NCBI GenBank assembly: GCA_005518185.1
Contig: RKSN01000001.1
Coordinates: forward strand, 496,501 to 560,500
Origin: Chakrabartia godavariana
GTDB lineage: Bacteria > Pseudomonadota > Alphaproteobacteria > Sphingomonadales > Sphingomonadaceae
Reading direction: 5' to 3'
DNA: 64,000 nt
Made by a program: the position numbers and the translations under genes. The notes under the pieces were generated by a model, which had not been told where the DNA came from, made no database searches, and saw nothing but the letters and a program-made list of their open reading frames with translations. Positions 23,953 through 32,624 of the stretch are shown one piece after another (position 1 is the stretch's first letter; every line of letters begins with the position of its first letter).

Positions 23953-25098
23953 TCAGCGCGCGCCGGTGAAGACGCCGAGGATGTCGATCCGCTGGTCGGG
24001 CGTCCCGCCAACGACGCGGAAACCGCCGCCCACTTCCTGAGCGGTCGGGCCGTAAAAGGCCCCGTCAATGCTCGACCCGGCGATGACGAGATCGCTGCGA
24101 ACGCCGGCATTCGTAAAGAAGGCGCTCGTGATCTGGCCTAGGAAGCCGCCGGCATTGACCAGATCGACCCGGCCTGAACCGGCCGCGGTGAAGGTGGCGC
24201 CTGCAGGCATGGCGACGAACTGCGTCGAATGGAGATCGAACTGCGGCGCGCCCACGGTCGCGGCAAGCGCCAGCGTGAACTTGTTGGCGGCAAAGTCGAC
24301 AGTCGTCGTCGAGGTGCCGTCCATCCACTGGAGGAAGGTCGGCGTCGAGGCGTTGACGTCGAGCAGCGGGTTATAGACCATCGAGGCCAGCATCTGGCCG
24401 GTGAAGGTACCGGTGCCCGTCGTCGGCACCGCCGCATTGCCCGAGCGCTCCCCATAGACGAAGACGCCGCGCTTGCGGTCATAGTCGCTCTGCAGGAAGG
24501 AACCGCCCGCGCCATTGTCCTTGTTCACCTGGGAAAGCTTGTTGCGCAGATAGCCCGCATAGGTCACGTACTTGGTCGTCGTGCCGGGCTTCTGGTGGAA
24601 GAAGGTCTGCGTTTCCTCGGTATAGCCGTCGGTGTTGAACGTGCCCGAGCGGCTGCCATTCTCAAAATAGATGACGCCCTTTGACGTGATGTCCGGCGTT
24701 CCGGCCTGCGGGAAGGAGGCGCCGCCAAAGGCGGTGCGGTGCGCGGGATCCTGAAAACGGGTGGTGATGTCGGTCGACGATTTGGTCGCCTTGAGCGCAA
24801 GATCGAAGATGCCGTCGCGCGGATTATAGGTGATCTGATAGCCGGTATCGCGCGCCGTATTGGCGTCGGCGGCATACAGCTGGTTATACTGCTCCGATCC
24901 CGGGGTCGTGGAGAACTGATAGGTCTGCGTCCCGCCCGTCGCCTGATAGGTCTTGGGGTCGGTCGGGTTCACGAAGCTGTGCGTGCTCGCCGTTCCCGTG
25001 CCGCCCGTCGTCACGGCGGTGCCGCCGACCGTGGTCGGGCCGCCGCCACTGCACGCCGCGAGGCTGGTGGTGCCAAGAAGGATCAGGATCTTGCGCAT
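23953..25098 (-). CDS. Slam-dependent surface lipoprotein with TbpB-like beta-barrel domain
   Basis: This 381-aa lipoprotein has the lipobox LAAC (Cys16) and a Gly/Thr-rich linker to about residue 40. A beta-rich body follows, ending in a TbpB/factor-H-binding-protein-type barrel with DGAFYGPTAQEVGGGFRV close to the C-terminus. The FYGPxAxExGG pattern is typical of transferrin-binding-like lipoproteins exported by Slam. GAGGGGAATCC precedes the ATG. A haem or iron-carrier role is inferred from family and the bfd/bfr neighbours; no receptor gene is adjacent. Confidence 0.82.
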   Translation of the reverse strand: MRKILILLGTTSLAACSGGGPTTVGGTAVTTGGTGTASTHSFVNPTDPKTYQATGGTQTYQFSTTPGSEQYNQLYAADANTARDTGYQITYNPRDGIFDLALKATKSSTDITTRFQDPAHRTAFGGASFPQAGTPDITSKGVIYFENGSRSGTFNTDGYTEETQTFFHQKPGTTTKYVTYAGYLRNKLSQVNKDNGAGGSFLQSDYDRKRGVFVYGERSGNAAVPTTGTGTFTGQMLASMVYNPLLDVNASTPTFLQWMDGTSTTTVDFAANKFTLALAATVGAPQFDLHSTQFVAMPAGATFTAAGSGRVDLVNAGGFLGQITSAFFTNAGVRSDLVIAGSSIDGAFYGPTAQEVGGGFRVVGGTPDQRIDILGVFTGAR

Positions 25099-25431
25099 TG
25101 GATTCCCCTCAATTCAGATGCGCATTGGCTATCCAAATTAGGTTAATTTCCTGTGAAGCCGGGTTAATGCGGATCGTTACCGCCCTTGGTCGATCCAGTT
25201 CGGCTGTTTGTCGTGCCGCTTTGGCATTCGTTGATCCGGGCGGTGGTCTTGTCGAGCCGGGCGCGACACGCGCGGCCCATCCGGCCTATTCCAACAGTGC
25301 GCGGCGGACCTGATGGTTCCATCCCGACCAGAGGACGGTCCGCCCGCACTGCCTTCAGACCGGCCCGGCGGGGGATCGGACGGAAAGGGGGCAGGCCTGC
25401 AACCTGATGAAGACCGTAAAGGAGTTCCCCC
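25099..25431. other. Intergenic region between surface lipoprotein gene and urcA, with a nested stem-loop
   Basis: No gene is seen in these 333 bases. The left part (25099-25170) is locally AT-richer and should hold the promoter of the lipoprotein-slam operon. At 25297-25349, GTGCGCGGCGGACC pairs with GGTCCGCCCGCAC (one bulge), and an inner GATGG-TT-CCATC hairpin lies in the loop. It has no T-run, so it is not an ordinary terminator. It lies about 80 bases before urcA and may be in its leader. Confidence 0.5.
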
Positions 25432-25737
25432 ATGTTTTCTGCGACCAAGATGACCACTGCCGCTCTTGCCCTTGCCCTTCTGGCCCCCGTGTCGGCGATG
25501 GCCGAAACCATGTCCGTCCCGGTGCGCTATGGCGACCTCGACCTCTCCACCACGCAGGGGCAGCGCTCGTTCGAACGCCGGATTGCTGCCGCCAGCCGCA
25601 TGATCTGCGGCAGCGTGGACCGCGAACGTGATGTTGCGCGGCGCGGTTCGATCACCAAGTGCCTCGCCGAAGTCCGTCAGTCGGCCGAACCGGCCCGGAT
25701 CGCCGCCATCGCGGTCAAGACCCGCGCGCTTTCATAA
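25432..25737 (+). CDS. UrcA family exported protein
   Basis: This 101-aa protein has a signal peptide (cleavage after VSAMA) and the UrcA pattern: VPVRYGDLDLSTTQGQRSFERRI, then two cysteines (MICGS and KCLAEV) that could form a disulfide, and a helical C-terminus. UrcA proteins are common and multi-copy in sphingomonads, and their role is unknown. AAAGGAG lies before the ATG, and a strong terminator follows. It converges with the response regulator gene. Confidence 0.88.
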   Translation: MFSATKMTTAALALALLAPVSAMAETMSVPVRYGDLDLSTTQGQRSFERRIAAASRMICGSVDRERDVARRGSITKCLAEVRQSAEPARIAAIAVKTRALS

Positions 25738-25761
25738 CAAAACCTCCCCCACAGACCCTCT

Positions 25762-25796
25762 GGCGGCTGCTCCATCCCGGCAGCCGCCTTTTTCTT
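25762..25796 (+). terminator. Intrinsic terminator of urcA
   Basis: GGCGGCTGC pairs perfectly with GCAGCCGCC and is followed by TTTTTCTTG, 25 bases after the urcA stop. Confidence 0.92.
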
Positions 25797-25816
25797 GTGC
25801 AGAAGAAACGTGCCGA

Positions 25817-26572
25817 TCAGCGGCGGAGCATGTCCTTGGCGGCCTGAAGATAGGTGCGTCCGATGCGCACCGTCTCGCCATCGGCCAGTTCGGCGTGCCA
25901 GGCCCCCGCACGGTCATGGCCCAGACTGCGGATGCGATCGCGCCGCACGATGACGGAGCGGTGGAGACGGATGAACATTTCCGGGTCGAGCCGCGTGTCG
26001 AGGCCCGTCATCGTATGGTGGAGGAGATAGTTGCGGCCGCCGCAATGGAGCCTGACGTAATCGCGCTCTGCATCGATCCGTTCGATATCGGAGGCGGCGA
26101 CGCGCACCATCTCGCTGCGGTTCGGGACCCAGAATTCCTTCACATAGTCCGTGCGCGGCTGGGACGGCGCGGCGTAGATCGCGCGCCGCTCACGCACCCG
26201 CTCGATCGCGCGGGCAAGGCGTTCGGTCGAAACCGGCTTCAGCAGATAGTCGACGGCCGACAGGTCAAAGGCTTCCACTGCAAACCCGTCAAAGGCGGTG
26301 ACGAAGATGATCGCAGGCGGCGGGCCCTTCGCCTTGTCCCAGTCCTCGGCGATGCGCCGGGCGACAGAAATGCCGTCGCCATCGGGCATGGCGATGTCGA
26401 GCAGGATGAGATCGGGGCACAAGGCCTGGGCGAGGCGGATGGCCGCGCCGCCGTCGCTCGCTGTGCCGACAAGGACAAGCCCCGGCACTTCCGAACACAG
26501 CAACTGAATGCGCTCCACCGCCAGCGGTTCATCGTCGGCAATCAGCGTGCGCAGGGGCGTAGGCTCAGGCAT
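25817..26572 (-). CDS. LytTR family response regulator
   Basis: This 251-aa regulator has a receiver domain (about 8-130) with acidic residues in IADDEP, phospho-acceptor Asp59 in LILLDIAMPDG and Lys in YLLKPVS. A LytTR DNA-binding domain (about 150-251) follows, with IERIDAERDYVRLH and MFIRLHRSVIVRRDRI. It is the partner of the upstream LytS-type kinase, whose 3' end it overlaps by eight bases. The target genes are unknown; urcA is the nearest. Confidence 0.92.
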   Translation of the reverse strand: MPEPTPLRTLIADDEPLAVERIQLLCSEVPGLVLVGTASDGGAAIRLAQALCPDLILLDIAMPDGDGISVARRIAEDWDKAKGPPPAIIFVTAFDGFAVEAFDLSAVDYLLKPVSTERLARAIERVRERRAIYAAPSQPRTDYVKEFWVPNRSEMVRVAASDIERIDAERDYVRLHCGGRNYLLHHTMTGLDTRLDPEMFIRLHRSVIVRRDRIRSLGHDRAGAWHAELADGETVRIGRTYLQAAKDMLRR

Positions 26573-27677
26573 GGCCGCTCCTCGGGATCAGAAGGCTGAC
26601 ACGGAAATGGTCGGCATCGGGCCGGTCAACGTCCATCGAGGCGGCGTCGCCGAACCGCGCGGCGAGCCGGCTGCGGACGTTGGCAAGGCCGATCCCGGCG
26701 CCATTTGCATCGGGCGTGGTGCCGGTCGCGCGGTCATTGGTCACCGTCAGGCGCAACCGGTCGCCTTCGGCTTCGGCACGGATCGTGACAGTCACAGGGC
26801 CGGTTGAACGGGCAACGCCGTGCTTGATCGCATTTTCAACGATGGGCTGCAGGATCAGGCCCGGCACGGGCCAGCCGCGCAGCGCATTGGGCAGGGTGAT
26901 CTCCACCGCGAGCCTTTTGGGGAAGCGGACGGCCTCGATATCGAGATAGAGGCGCTGCAGCGCGATCTCATCTTCAAGCGGGACGTCCGCTGTCGGATCG
27001 CCTGACAGGCTGCTGCGGAAAAAGGTCGACAGGTTCTGGATCATCGCCTCAGCCTCCTTGGTGCGACCGGTGATGACGAGCGAGCTCAGTGAATTGAGCG
27101 TGTTGAAAAGGAAATGCGGGTTCACCTGATAACGCAGCGCGCGCAGCTCGGCCTGCTGGGCGGCTTGCGCAAATCTAGCGGCGCGCCGCTCGCTGGCGCC
27201 GACATCCTTGGCGAAGGTGAGCGCGAGGTAGAAGGACGACCAGGCGACCAGGAAGAAATAGCGCGAGATCGACAGCTCGGCGATTTCCTTGATGACATGG
27301 AGGCCCGCCGGGTCCTTGGGCATCTTTTCCCCGAGGAGGTCGATGGGGTCATAGACGTTGAAGAAGTAATAGTTGACCGCCGCGATGCCGACGGCGCCGG
27401 GGACGGCCAGCGTCATGGCCGCAGCGACCCGCGTGCCGAGCGGCCGCCGATCCACCAAGCGGACGATCTGCCAGAGGAGGACGGTTACCAGCACCCCGAT
27501 GGCCGAGACAATCAGCCGGCGGGTGAGCAGTTCCCCCTGCATCGGAAAGTCGAGGATCGCGGCCCGCGCCGAGACGATGGCGACGTAGAAGAGCCAGAAG
27601 CCGATGATCGAGCCAAGAACGACGACAGTATCGAGCCTGCGGTCGGCGTCAGGCACGCTTGGCTTGGGTAGGGTCAT
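26565..27677 (-). CDS. LytS/YehU-type sensor histidine kinase
   Basis: This 370-aa kinase has four N-terminal membrane segments (about 15-160) and no periplasmic sensor domain. A His_kinase domain follows, with the phosphorylatable histidine in YQVNPHFLFNTLNSL, and then an ATPase domain with VENAIKHGVA and GIGLANVRSRL. The signal is unknown and may be membrane-derived. It is cotranscribed with the LytTR regulator. Confidence 0.92.
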   Translation of the reverse strand: MTLPKPSVPDADRRLDTVVVLGSIIGFWLFYVAIVSARAAILDFPMQGELLTRRLIVSAIGVLVTVLLWQIVRLVDRRPLGTRVAAAMTLAVPGAVGIAAVNYYFFNVYDPIDLLGEKMPKDPAGLHVIKEIAELSISRYFFLVAWSSFYLALTFAKDVGASERRAARFAQAAQQAELRALRYQVNPHFLFNTLNSLSSLVITGRTKEAEAMIQNLSTFFRSSLSGDPTADVPLEDEIALQRLYLDIEAVRFPKRLAVEITLPNALRGWPVPGLILQPIVENAIKHGVARSTGPVTVTIRAEAEGDRLRLTVTNDRATGTTPDANGAGIGLANVRSRLAARFGDAASMDVDRPDADHFRVSLLIPRSGHA

Positions 27678-27830
27678 CCGGCCAGTCTAGCGGGATGGAC
27701 CTGATTTTCCATGAATTTGGTCGAACCGGACCAAACGCTCGTCGATGCGGATCAATTGGGGGCCTGCGATTAACCTGCTGATAACGGCGTTTCGCCATCT
27801 TCCGGTCAGACACAAAGCGGGATTTGCCAC

Positions 27831-28376
27831 ATGGCTTCAGGCTCACGACACACGGCCGGCGCACGGGCGCTCGACGAAATGAAGGAATTCGCAACCTTCC
27901 CGGCGGCGGCGCAGCGCTACATCCGCCGCTCGCTCGACGTGGCCTTCCACCGCAATGACGCGCTCGACATCTGGTCGCGCGAAGCCGAGGAAGCGGCCGC
28001 CATCCGCAAGCAGGCCGTGTGCTATGACCTGCTGGGCGATGTGCGCGCCAATGTGCCCACAGACCTTGGCCTTGGCGCGAGCCCGGTGTTCTTCGGCGCG
28101 CTTGTCCGCGCCAGCGAATTCGATCTCGCCCAAAGCCGGATCACGTCCTTTGCGGCCTACCGGTTCCTGTATGAGCGGCTGCTGGGCGCAGCGATCCGCC
28201 CCTGGCTTCCACCCGCTTTCTGCGCGGCAGCGGCTTTGCCCAGCCTCCATCCGAGCCTGCGGCGGATGCTTCTCAAGTCGATCAGCGAGGCGGACGCGAC
28301 CTCGGCAGCCTGGCCGACGCGCGAGCCCGGCTTTTATCCCGAATGGGTCGAAAAGGACGAAATGACGGTCGACTGA
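27831..28376 (+). CDS. Hypothetical protein, 181 aa
   Basis: A probably cytoplasmic, mainly helical protein with no signal peptide and no motif I recognise. It includes the stretch EFATFPAAAQRYIRRSLDVAFHRND and several conserved-looking aromatic and Cys residues (KQAVCYDLLGD). The ATG follows AGCGGGA at about nine bases. It stands between the histidine kinase (divergent) and the MFS gene (convergent). Codon usage matches its neighbours, so it is likely a real gene. Confidence 0.65.
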   Translation: MASGSRHTAGARALDEMKEFATFPAAAQRYIRRSLDVAFHRNDALDIWSREAEEAAAIRKQAVCYDLLGDVRANVPTDLGLGASPVFFGALVRASEFDLAQSRITSFAAYRFLYERLLGAAIRPWLPPAFCAAAALPSLHPSLRRMLLKSISEADATSAAWPTREPGFYPEWVEKDEMTVD

Positions 28377-28379
28377 CCG

Positions 28380-29651
28380 TCAGTCGCACAGCTTGTGCAG
28401 CTTCCAGGCGATCCACGCCGAAACGACGCAGGACGCGGCGATCACGATCAGCGTGTCCTCAATCGTCACGCCGAGCGAGGTCATGACACCGAGCATCACG
28501 ACGGACAGGACCATCGCGCCTGAATTGACGATGTTGTTGGCCGCGACGGTTTTTGCCGTTTCCGACTTTTCGACCGTGGTCGTGAGAAAGGCATAGAGCG
28601 GCACCACGAACATCCCGCCGAAGACCGAGATGCCGAGCAGATCGATCATCAGATGGTCGGCGCGGCCGAAGGAGAGGAATTCCTTCCAGTTGTAGAGATG
28701 GTCATGGGGCTGGTTCCAGCCCTTGATCGTCCACCAGAAGTCGAGGACGAACAGGCCCATCACGATGACAGCCGCGGGGGAATAGCGCGCGGAGACATCT
28801 TCCTTCAGCAGGCGGTTGATCGCGACCGAGCCGATGGCGATCCCGATCGAGAAGATGGCCATGAACAGCGTGGCGACCGACTGGTCCGCGCCCAGGGCAT
28901 TTTTGACGAGCGGCGGAAACTGCGCGGCGAGAATGGCGCCAATCCCCCAGAAGAAACTGATCGCGACAATGGCCATGAACAGCCGCGGGATGTGCATCGT
29001 ATCGCGCACCAGCCGCCAGGATGCGCGGAAGACATTATAGTCGAGCCGGACGTCATGGTTGACGGCCTCGGGCGGGGCAGGGGGCACGAACTGCCCGCTG
29101 ATCCGGCCGATCAGCGCGACGCCGACCACGGCGAGTGCGGCCCAGGGCGCGGGCATGATGCCGCCCACGATCGTGCCCATCAGGATGGCGATATAGGTGC
29201 CCGCCTCGACAAGCCCGGTGCCGCCCAGGACATGCTTCATATCCAGATGCTGGGGCAGGATCGCATATTTGATCGGGCCGAAGAAGGTCGAATGAACGCC
29301 CATCGCAAAGAGCGCGACGAGGAGCATCGGGATCGAGTGCGTGACGAGACCGATGCCACCCGCAATCATGATGACAATTTCGGCGGTCTTGATGATGCGG
29401 ATCAGCCGCGCCTTGTCCATCGCGTCGGCCAGCTGGCCGGAAATCGCGGAGAACAGGAAAAAGGGCAGGATGAACACCCCGCTGGCGAGCGCGCTGAAAT
29501 TGGCTTCCTGCGTCGGATCGCTCAGAATGGTGTAGGTGACCAGCACCACCATCGCCATCTTGTACAGATTGTCATTGAACGCGTTCAGGAACTGCGTCAC
29601 GAACAGCGGCAGGAAGCGACGCTGGCCGAGAAGCCTGAAGGAAGTCTGCAT
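28380..29651 (-). CDS. MFS transporter, LplT-like (lysophospholipid transporter family)
   Basis: This 423-aa major-facilitator protein has about twelve membrane segments. The start MQTSFRLLGQRRFLPLFVTQFLNAFNDNLYK is typical of LplT/Aas-type flippases: the QFLNAFNDN block is diagnostic, and GPIKYAILPQHL also fits. It may flip lysophospholipids across the inner membrane. The acyltransferase and acyl-ACP synthetase modules often fused to it are absent. A longer frame exists upstream to 30338, but it is antisense to pgsA. It is divergent from pgsA. Confidence 0.85.
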   Translation of the reverse strand: MQTSFRLLGQRRFLPLFVTQFLNAFNDNLYKMAMVVLVTYTILSDPTQEANFSALASGVFILPFFLFSAISGQLADAMDKARLIRIIKTAEIVIMIAGGIGLVTHSIPMLLVALFAMGVHSTFFGPIKYAILPQHLDMKHVLGGTGLVEAGTYIAILMGTIVGGIMPAPWAALAVVGVALIGRISGQFVPPAPPEAVNHDVRLDYNVFRASWRLVRDTMHIPRLFMAIVAISFFWGIGAILAAQFPPLVKNALGADQSVATLFMAIFSIGIAIGSVAINRLLKEDVSARYSPAAVIVMGLFVLDFWWTIKGWNQPHDHLYNWKEFLSFGRADHLMIDLLGISVFGGMFVVPLYAFLTTTVEKSETAKTVAANNIVNSGAMVLSVVMLGVMTSLGVTIEDTLIVIAASCVVSAWIAWKLHKLCD

Positions 29652-29738
29652 GGGCGATGGGCCAACTCGACAGAGGAAATGTCGGGGCTGCGCATAGACC
29701 AGCTTTTCCCCGCCGCGCAAACGCTTTAAGGGGGGCGT

Positions 29739-30293
29739 GTGTTGACCAGTCTGCCAAACATCCTGACGCTGTCGCGTATTTTCGCTGTGCCCATTCTCGT
29801 TGGGCTGCTGTGGTATCCCGGCTGGGAGTTCGGCTATCTCCTTGCTTTTGCGCTCTATTGCCTGATGGGGATCACCGATTATTTCGATGGCTACCTCGCC
29901 CGCGCGCAGGGAACCGTCTCCAAACTGGGCGTTTTTCTGGATCCGATTGCCGACAAGATCATGATTGCGGCCGTCGTGGTCATGCTTGTTGCGACGCGCG
30001 ACATTGCCGGCTGGCATGTGATCGCCGGGATCATCATCCTGATCCGGGAGATTGCGGTGTCGGGCCTGCGCGAGTTTCTGGCCGACCTTCGTGTGTCGAT
30101 GCCGGTCACGCGTCTGGCCAAGTGGAAGACGACGTTCCAGCTCGTGGCGCTGGGTGCGCTGATCCTTGCCGGAGCTTTCCCCCTGCAGGAATGGATCAAG
30201 CTGACGGGCCTCGTCTCGCTCTGGGCCGCAGCCGCGCTGACGCTGATCACCGGCTGGGATTATCTGCGCGTCGGCGTCAAGCACATGGACTGA
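29739..30293 (+). CDS. pgsA: CDP-diacylglycerol-glycerol-3-phosphate 3-phosphatidyltransferase
   Basis: This 184-aa integral membrane enzyme makes phosphatidylglycerol phosphate. It has the CDP-alcohol phosphotransferase signature, with metal-binding aspartates in DYFDGYLARAQG and LDPIADK. The start is GTG 29739 or TTG 29742, behind AAGGGGGG. moaD begins three bases after its stop, so pgsA-moaD-moaE form one transcript. It lies divergent from a phospholipid-flippase-like gene. Confidence 0.93.
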   Translation: MLTSLPNILTLSRIFAVPILVGLLWYPGWEFGYLLAFALYCLMGITDYFDGYLARAQGTVSKLGVFLDPIADKIMIAAVVVMLVATRDIAGWHVIAGIIILIREIAVSGLREFLADLRVSMPVTRLAKWKTTFQLVALGALILAGAFPLQEWIKLTGLVSLWAAAALTLITGWDYLRVGVKHMD

Positions 30294-30296
30294 GCG

Positions 30297-30554
30297 GTGC
30301 CGCTCGACATCCTCTATTTTGCGTGGGTCCGTGAACATGTCGGCCTGTCGTCCGAACGGGCGGAGCTTCCGGCGGACGCATCGACGCCCCTCAAGGTGGC
30401 GCAGTGGCTCGCCGCGCGGGGCGGCGGCTATGCCACCGCCTTTGCCGCGCCCGAAAAGCTGCGCTGCGCGCTCGACCAGCAGGTCGTCGCCATGACCGAC
30501 CCGATTGGCGAGGCGCGGGAGATCGCCTTCTTTCCCCCGGTCACGGGCGGATGA
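30297..30554 (+). CDS. moaD: Molybdopterin synthase small subunit (sulfur carrier)
   Basis: This 85-aa ubiquitin-like protein ends in VTGG, the Gly-Gly tail that is adenylated and thiocarboxylated. Its beta-grasp pattern (LDILYFAWVREHVG, then VVAMTDPIGEAREIAFFPPVTGG) fits MoaD. It starts at GTG and overlaps moaE by four bases. The activating enzyme is probably the MoeB-like protein at 13.1 kb. Confidence 0.93.
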   Translation: MPLDILYFAWVREHVGLSSERAELPADASTPLKVAQWLAARGGGYATAFAAPEKLRCALDQQVVAMTDPIGEAREIAFFPPVTGG

Positions 30555-30988
30555 GGCGGATTGCCGTCCAGTCCGAGGACTTTGATCCCGGCGCCGAGCT
30601 GGACCTGTTGCAGGGCGCGGACGCGGGCGCCGTTGCCTCGTTCACGGGGATCGTGCGCGGCGATGACGGTGTCGAGGCGCTGACGCTGGAGCATTATCCG
30701 GGGATGACCGAGCGCGCGCTGGCGGACCTTGCCGAGGCGGCGATGACACGCTGGCCGCTCTCCGCGGTGACGATCATCCATCGCATCGGCACGCTGCCCA
30801 AGGGCGCGCGGATCGTCTTTGTCGGCACCGCGAGCGCGCACCGGGCGGCGGCGCTTGAGGCGTGCGCCTTCCTCATCGACCGGTTGAAGACCGATGCCCC
30901 CTTCTGGAAGAAGGAACATGGCCGGGCCGGAGACCGCTGGGTCGAGACGCGCGCGACGGATGCGGCGGCGGCCGATCGCTGGCGCTGA
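30551..30988 (+). CDS. moaE: Molybdopterin synthase catalytic subunit
   Basis: This 145-aa protein converts precursor Z to molybdopterin together with MoaD. It shows GAVASFTGIVRG, LEHYPGMTERAL, HRIGTLPKGARIVFVGTAS, and the active-site block KTDAPFWKKEH. The ATG overlaps the moaD stop (ATGA), which fixes the start. Molybdoenzymes themselves are not in the window. Confidence 0.95.
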   Translation: MRRIAVQSEDFDPGAELDLLQGADAGAVASFTGIVRGDDGVEALTLEHYPGMTERALADLAEAAMTRWPLSAVTIIHRIGTLPKGARIVFVGTASAHRAAALEACAFLIDRLKTDAPFWKKEHGRAGDRWVETRATDAAAADRWR

Positions 30989-31053
30989 AAGGTCGGCCCG
31001 GCGGAGAGACCAGTAACCGCCGGACCGACAGGTGCGACCCAAGGCCCCCTTCA

Positions 31054-31632
31054 TTAGCTCCCCGGTTTGGGGAGCAGCAGGCCATCGACAGCCATCAGCA
31101 TGCCGTTGGCCTGGGTCTGTGCGGGCGCGATGACGCGCGCCGAATTTCCATTCGCGTCCTCAAGGACAATTGTCGTGCCCTGCAATCGGGCGGTCAGCGC
31201 CTGTCCGCTCAGGGTCTCCAGACGTGCAGCGCCGCCCTGCGCGCGGATGCGCCGGGTGAGTTCCCCCGCATCGATCCGACCGGCGATCACGTGATTGCGC
31301 AGGATATAGGCCAGCAGCGTTCGGTTCTCCGGCCGCATCAGCCGCGCCGCCATATCCTGTGGCAGCCGCGCGAAGCCTGCGTTTGTTGGCGCAAACAATG
31401 TGAATGATTCCGCCGCGCCGAGCGCATGATCCAGCCCCGCGGCGGTGAGCGCCGCCGACAGCGTCGAAAATTCCGGGCCGCGCGCCACGTTCTGCGCGAT
31501 CGTGAGATAGGGGGAGACCTGACCGAGGCTCGGGCCAAGGCTCGGATCGTTGGCGGGCGCAATGCTCTGCGCCGCCAAGGGAACGGCCTGCGCCGTGATG
31601 GCCAGCGGTATCAGGAAGGAACGGATCGGCAT
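31054..31632 (-). CDS. Fasciclin (FAS1) domain exported protein
   Basis: This 192-aa protein has a signal peptide (cleavage near PLAAQ) and one FAS1 domain. The H1 block is FTLFAPTNAGFARLP, followed by LLAYILRNHVIAGRI and a final VIAPAQTQANGMLMAVDGLLLP. FAS1 proteins are periplasmic or surface adhesion-type proteins; the specific role is unknown. It is a monocistronic gene between moaE (convergent) and oxyR. Confidence 0.9.
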   Translation of the reverse strand: MPIRSFLIPLAITAQAVPLAAQSIAPANDPSLGPSLGQVSPYLTIAQNVARGPEFSTLSAALTAAGLDHALGAAESFTLFAPTNAGFARLPQDMAARLMRPENRTLLAYILRNHVIAGRIDAGELTRRIRAQGGAARLETLSGQALTARLQGTTIVLEDANGNSARVIAPAQTQANGMLMAVDGLLLPKPGS

Positions 31633-31709
31633 GACAGGTCCTACGCTTCAGAAGGACCCCTGTTCCCACCCTTATCCGCCTGATGCCGCGGCGATGCCAG
31701 CGGTTTTCG

Positions 31710-32624
31710 TCAGGCCGAAGCCTCGGCGCGCTCGTTGGTGCGACGCAGGACATCGGCCAGCATCTGGAACTCCTTGCCGCGCGGGCTCGCCTTGCGCCAG
31801 ACGAGCGCGATCGTCCGCGTCGGATGCGCAGTGTCGAGCGGCCGGGCGACGACGCGCGTGCCGTTGAGGATACCGGCGTCGAGCGCCATCTGCGGGAGAA
31901 TCGTGACGCCCAGACCATTGTCGACCATCTGGACGAGCGTGTGGAGCGACGTGCCGAGCATCCGCGCTTCCGAGCGCAGTTCCGGCCGGTTGCAGGCGGA
32001 CAGGGCGTGGTCCTTCAGGCAGTGGCCATCCTCGAGCATCAGCAGCCGCTCCGCATCGATCTGGTCAGGCCGGATGGCGGCGGGCGGATTTTCGCCCGCC
32101 GGATAGGCGACATGCAGCCGGTCTTCGAACAGGATCTCACTGTCCACATCGCCACAGGCAAAGGGCAGAGCGAGGAGGACACAATCGAGATGCCCCCGGT
32201 TGAGCGAGTCGCACGCTGACGCGCTGGTTTCCTCCCGCAGGAACAGCCGCAGGTCGGGCCAGTCATTGCGCACCGGAGGGAGAAGGCGCGGCAGCAGGAA
32301 CGGGGCGATGGTCGGGATGACGCCGAGGCGCAGTTCCCCCGACAGCGGCTTTCCTTCCGCCTTGATGAGATCGCCCAGCTCTTCGGCTTCGCGCATCACC
32401 TTGCGGGCCTTGTCGACGACACGCAGGCCGAGCGGCGTGAAGCGGACGACGCGCCGCGTGCGCTCCACCAGCGTCACGCCGATCAGCGATTCCAGTTCGC
32501 GCAGGCCGGCGGAGAGCGTGGACTGGGTCACGAAGCAGGCTTCGGCCGCTTTGCCGAAATGGCCATGGTCGTGCAGCGCCACCAGATATTGCAGCTGTTT
32601 CAGGGTCGGGAGGAAAACGCTCAT
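31710..32624 (-). CDS. oxyR: LysR family hydrogen-peroxide sensor OxyR
   Basis: This 304-aa regulator has an N-terminal winged helix (GHFGKAAEACFVTQSTLSAG) and a LysR substrate domain. It carries the OxyR redox pair Cys202 and Cys211 in HCLKDHALSAC, nine residues apart as in E. coli Cys199/Cys208. It activates peroxide-defence genes when oxidised. No catalase or ahpC gene is adjacent. It is divergent from cysE across a region with short repeats. Confidence 0.93.
   Translation of the reverse strand: MSVFLPTLKQLQYLVALHDHGHFGKAAEACFVTQSTLSAGLRELESLIGVTLVERTRRVVRFTPLGLRVVDKARKVMREAEELGDLIKAEGKPLSGELRLGVIPTIAPFLLPRLLPPVRNDWPDLRLFLREETSASACDSLNRGHLDCVLLALPFACGDVDSEILFEDRLHVAYPAGENPPAAIRPDQIDAERLLMLEDGHCLKDHALSACNRPELRSEARMLGTSLHTLVQMVDNGLGVTILPQMALDAGILNGTRVVARPLDTAHPTRTIALVWRKASPRGKEFQMLADVLRRTNERAEASA

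Noticed and set aside
29652-30338. Long N-terminal extension of the LplT-like transporter
   Set aside because: It is antisense to pgsA, whose CDP-alcohol phosphotransferase motif is unambiguous, and the family start MQTSFRLLGQRRFLPLF lies at 29651.
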